The notes under the pieces were generated by a model. The model did not search any database. It was not told the DNA's origin and was given only the letters and a program-made list of their open reading frames with translations. Positions 62,000 to 64,000 of a DNA stretch of 64,000 nucleotides are shown piece by piece. Source of the DNA: a bacterium. Its GTDB lineage: Bacteria; Spirochaetota; Leptospiria; Leptospirales; Leptonemataceae. Made by a program: the position numbers and the translations under genes. Numbering within the stretch: the first letter of the stretch is position 1; every line of letters begins with the position of its first letter. The DNA lies in the NCBI GenBank assembly GCA_024742665.1, contig JANSYA010000001.1, positions 62,001 to 126,000 on the forward strand, in the 5' to 3' direction.

Positions 62000-63001
62000 A
62001 TGATCCGAGTGAAGTTTTCGAGTAACGCCAACGGCTTCCCTTTTTTGCGCCAAACGCCTGGTGGCAAGGGGAGATGGATGGATTTCCAATTTGTCTATGA
62101 TGAGCATATGGAGTCCTGCGACTGGTGGGTGGTTTACGAAGGTCTGAAGCAAAGGGAGGTCGTTGACTGTCCTCCTGAAAATACTATCCTGGTTATGGCT
62201 GAACCCCCTTCAGTTAAAGTATATAACCCTCGCTTTGTTGCCCAGTTCGCTCATTCGATTACAGCGAACCCCTCGTTATCCGGAAAAAAGTTTATTCATA
62301 ATCAACCCGCTCTTCCCTGGCTGGTAGGATGGGACGGAGAAGGGCCCAATCCGAACCGCCCCTCTGACTATGATGCGTGGAAAAATCTTGAGTTTCCTGA
62401 GAAGACCGAAGCTCTCTCGGTGGTTATATCAAACAAAGCGTTTACACGCGGGCATAAGCGAAGAATCGAATTCGTCCGAAGGCTAAAAGAGTACTTTGGA
62501 AATCAGCTGCATTTATATGGGCGAGGTTTCAATGAGATGCGGGACAAATGGGATGCGATAGCACCATATCGTTTCCATTTAGTGCTCGAGAATTCGATAT
62601 ACCCTGACTATTGGACTGAAAAACTTTCTGATAGTTTTTTAGGTTGTGCATATCCTTTCTACAGTGGGTCGCCTGCTATTTTAGAGTATTTTCATGCTGA
62701 TGCGATCACTCCGATTTCGGTAGCGGATCCGGAAGAATCAATCAAGAAGATAAAGCGGGCGATGGATAAAGGGCTGGATCTTACGAACAGAGATGCTCTA
62801 TTGGAAGCCCGGGCAAAGGTGCTCGAAGAATACAATTTGTTCGCGGTTTTGAAAGATACCATAAATCGAATTGGAATTTCAAGAAGACCAAGTCGAGGCG
62901 GTAAGAATACGCAAACTGTTTTGCATAGCGAATTCGAATTGATTGGCCTCGGTCACCGGATTCGGAGTCGCTTGCATAAGTTTGCGCATAAGCTGTTCTA
63001 G
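62000..63001 (+). CDS. Glycosyltransferase family 10 (fucosyltransferase-like)
   Basis: From the ATG at 62000 the protein is 333 residues. The GT10 donor-binding block is visible as APYRFHLVLENSIYPDYWTEK followed by LSDSFLGCAYPFYSG, equivalent to the ENS..DYxTEK signature of alpha-1,3-fucosyltransferases. HLYGRGFNEM fits the upstream core. It would use GDP-L-fucose, consistent with gmd and fcl in the same locus. The gene is AT-rich and lies 10 bp after the FkbM gene. Acceptor and linkage are unknown. Confidence 0.85.
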   Translation: MIRVKFSSNANGFPFLRQTPGGKGRWMDFQFVYDEHMESCDWWVVYEGLKQREVVDCPPENTILVMAEPPSVKVYNPRFVAQFAHSITANPSLSGKKFIHNQPALPWLVGWDGEGPNPNRPSDYDAWKNLEFPEKTEALSVVISNKAFTRGHKRRIEFVRRLKEYFGNQLHLYGRGFNEMRDKWDAIAPYRFHLVLENSIYPDYWTEKLSDSFLGCAYPFYSGSPAILEYFHADAITPISVADPEESIKKIKRAMDKGLDLTNRDALLEARAKVLEEYNLFAVLKDTINRIGISRRPSRGGKNTQTVLHSEFELIGLGHRIRSRLHKFAHKLF

Positions 63002-63047
63002 CGTTACGATGTCGAATGGATTCAGATCTGAGGCTTTATAAATCAAT

Positions 63048-64000
63048 ATGAGAAATAGTGCATTCATAAATTTTTTTCGCAGGCAATTGGCGTTGTTCAG
63101 TCTGGGACGAAAATCCAGGTTTGAGATTACTGCTCCGTCCGAAAAAGAGCAAACACTGGCGAATGATGCCCGTCAGCGCCTGATTAATCTGGATCCGTTG
63201 GAGTGTACGACTTCAATGAGCCAGAGCGAAAAAGAGTGGGTCGAAAATCGAATTGTTCTTCGAAGTCTGATAATGTATTCGGACCTGAGATATTTTTTGA
63301 AATGGAACATGATCCGCCATACGATGTTTGCCTCGGAAGCGTCGTATACGTCGAAAGAAATCGCTCGCTTGAAAAAGGAGGGTGTTTCGATGGACGAACT
63401 CACTGAGGACTCAGCAGGTTTCCCGGATCCATTACTCTTGTATCCGGAGTCGAGTTCGAATCTTGTGCATCATAAGTATCATTTGCTAAAATACGACAGT
63501 GGTCTCGAGGGAGGGATTGAGGGTTCTCCATTTATATTGGAGTTCGGTGGAGGCTACGGGAGCTTCTGTCGTTTAATTCGTCGGAACGGTCATAAGGGGC
63601 AATACGTGATATTCGATCTCCCTGAATTCTCCATTTTACAAAGGTACTTTCTCGAGATGATTGATGTGGCCGTGCTGGAGCCGAAAGACTATTCAGCGGA
63701 TAAGCCGGGTGTGTACTTGGTTTCAGATGAAGGACAGCTGCGCTCTATTCTTAAGGGGAAGCCGGAGCAAAGCACTTTTGTGGGAGCCTGGTCCATTTCG
63801 GAAACATCTATTGAGTTTCGGAACCGTTTTCTTGATTTGATCGGTGACTTTTCGGACTATTTCATCGGCTACCAGAGCCAATTTAATGAAGTGAATAACG
63901 TAGAATATTTTGACAGGTGGGCTGAAACCAAGTCTGGTATTGAGTGGATCAGGCTTCCACTCGATCATTTGCCTGCGAATGTGTATTTCTTCGGGCACAG
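63048..64000 (+). CDS. Putative sugar O-methyltransferase, 3' end cut by the window
   Basis: An ATG at 63048 opens a frame that runs without a stop to the right edge (317 codons). It reads MRNSAFINFFRRQLALF, then PDPLLLYPESSSNLVHHKYHL, and the SAM-like site FILEFGGGYGSFCRLIRR followed by YVIFDLPEFSILQRYFL. FVGAWSISETSIEFRNRFL and IGYQSQFNEVNNVEYF follow. This order matches the 'putative sugar O-methyltransferase' family of O-antigen clusters. The gene is AT-rich like its two neighbours. Its C-terminus lies outside the window. Confidence 0.75.
   Translation, partial: MRNSAFINFFRRQLALFSLGRKSRFEITAPSEKEQTLANDARQRLINLDPLECTTSMSQSEKEWVENRIVLRSLIMYSDLRYFLKWNMIRHTMFASEASYTSKEIARLKKEGVSMDELTEDSAGFPDPLLLYPESSSNLVHHKYHLLKYDSGLEGGIEGSPFILEFGGGYGSFCRLIRRNGHKGQYVIFDLPEFSILQRYFLEMIDVAVLEPKDYSADKPGVYLVSDEGQLRSILKGKPEQSTFVGAWSISETSIEFRNRFLDLIGDFSDYFIGYQSQFNEVNNVEYFDRWAETKSGIEWIRLPLDHLPANVYFFGH

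Overview
The window reads as a chromosomal segment of a moderately GC-rich Gram-negative bacterium, most likely a spirochaete of the Leptospira/Leptonema/Turneriella group. This rests on a protein of the LIC12162 family (named after a Leptospira locus), loose spirochaete-like lipoboxes, a stand-alone acyltransferase of fungal-FAS-beta type, and a very large surface-polysaccharide locus with nonulosonic acid genes. The genus is an inference. No tRNA, rRNA, CRISPR array, integrase or transposase gene was seen.

Positions 1-16000 are mixed housekeeping genes. They include two back-to-back oligopeptide-type ABC uptake systems (solute-binding proteins and permeases, no ATPase in view), a GyrI-like lipoprotein, a sugar epimerase lacking the usual catalytic tyrosine, and a FAS-type acyltransferase. 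EF-P (efp) is divergent from its lysine-modification enzyme gene epmB, whose 5' end carries a perfect 21-bp inverted repeat. A lipoprotein and a SpoIIE-type phosphatase follow, then ispD, thpR and engB, and a palindromic MITE-like element at about 15.8 kb.

From 16196 to the right edge (47.8 kb) every gene lies on the + strand with short gaps or overlaps. This is one O-antigen/surface-glycan locus. (1) gmd, an EPS-type MarR regulator and a 2-hydroxyacid dehydrogenase. (2) A GDP-type legionaminic acid pathway (legB, legC, formyltransferase, legI, legF, legG, ptmE) followed by an amidotransferase plus HisF/HisH pair, which should convert an acetamido to an acetamidino group. The expected LegH/NeuD acetyltransferase is reduced to a stub of about 11 recognisable residues, with a formyltransferase in its place. 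(3) An ABC O-antigen exporter (wzm, wzt). (4) A second nonulosonate module: a CBS-NeuB-SAF-TIM fusion, a DegT aminotransferase, a CMP-sugar synthetase and a KdnB-like iron alcohol dehydrogenase. (5) Modification genes: radical SAM, methyltransferases, carbamoyltransferase, LIC12162-family transferase. (6) A third unit: a GmhA-like SIS protein, SDR, dehydroquinate-synthase-like cyclase, HpaI aldolase, KdsB-like CMP transferase and Gfo/Idh oxidoreductase. It suggests an aldolase-based route to an unusual CMP-ulosonic acid. (7) Methyltransferases, glycosyltransferases, fcl (GDP-fucose), a perosamine-synthase-like aminotransferase, a GT10 fucosyltransferase and a truncated sugar O-methyltransferase. 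The last three genes are visibly richer in A/T.

The locus thus appears to make GDP-fucose, GDP-perosamine-like sugars and up to three distinct CMP-activated 3-deoxy-ulosonic acids, assemble and modify a glycan in the cytoplasm, and export it through Wzm/Wzt. Modules 4 and 6 and the formyl-for-acetyl swap in module 2 are the strongest candidates for undescribed biology.
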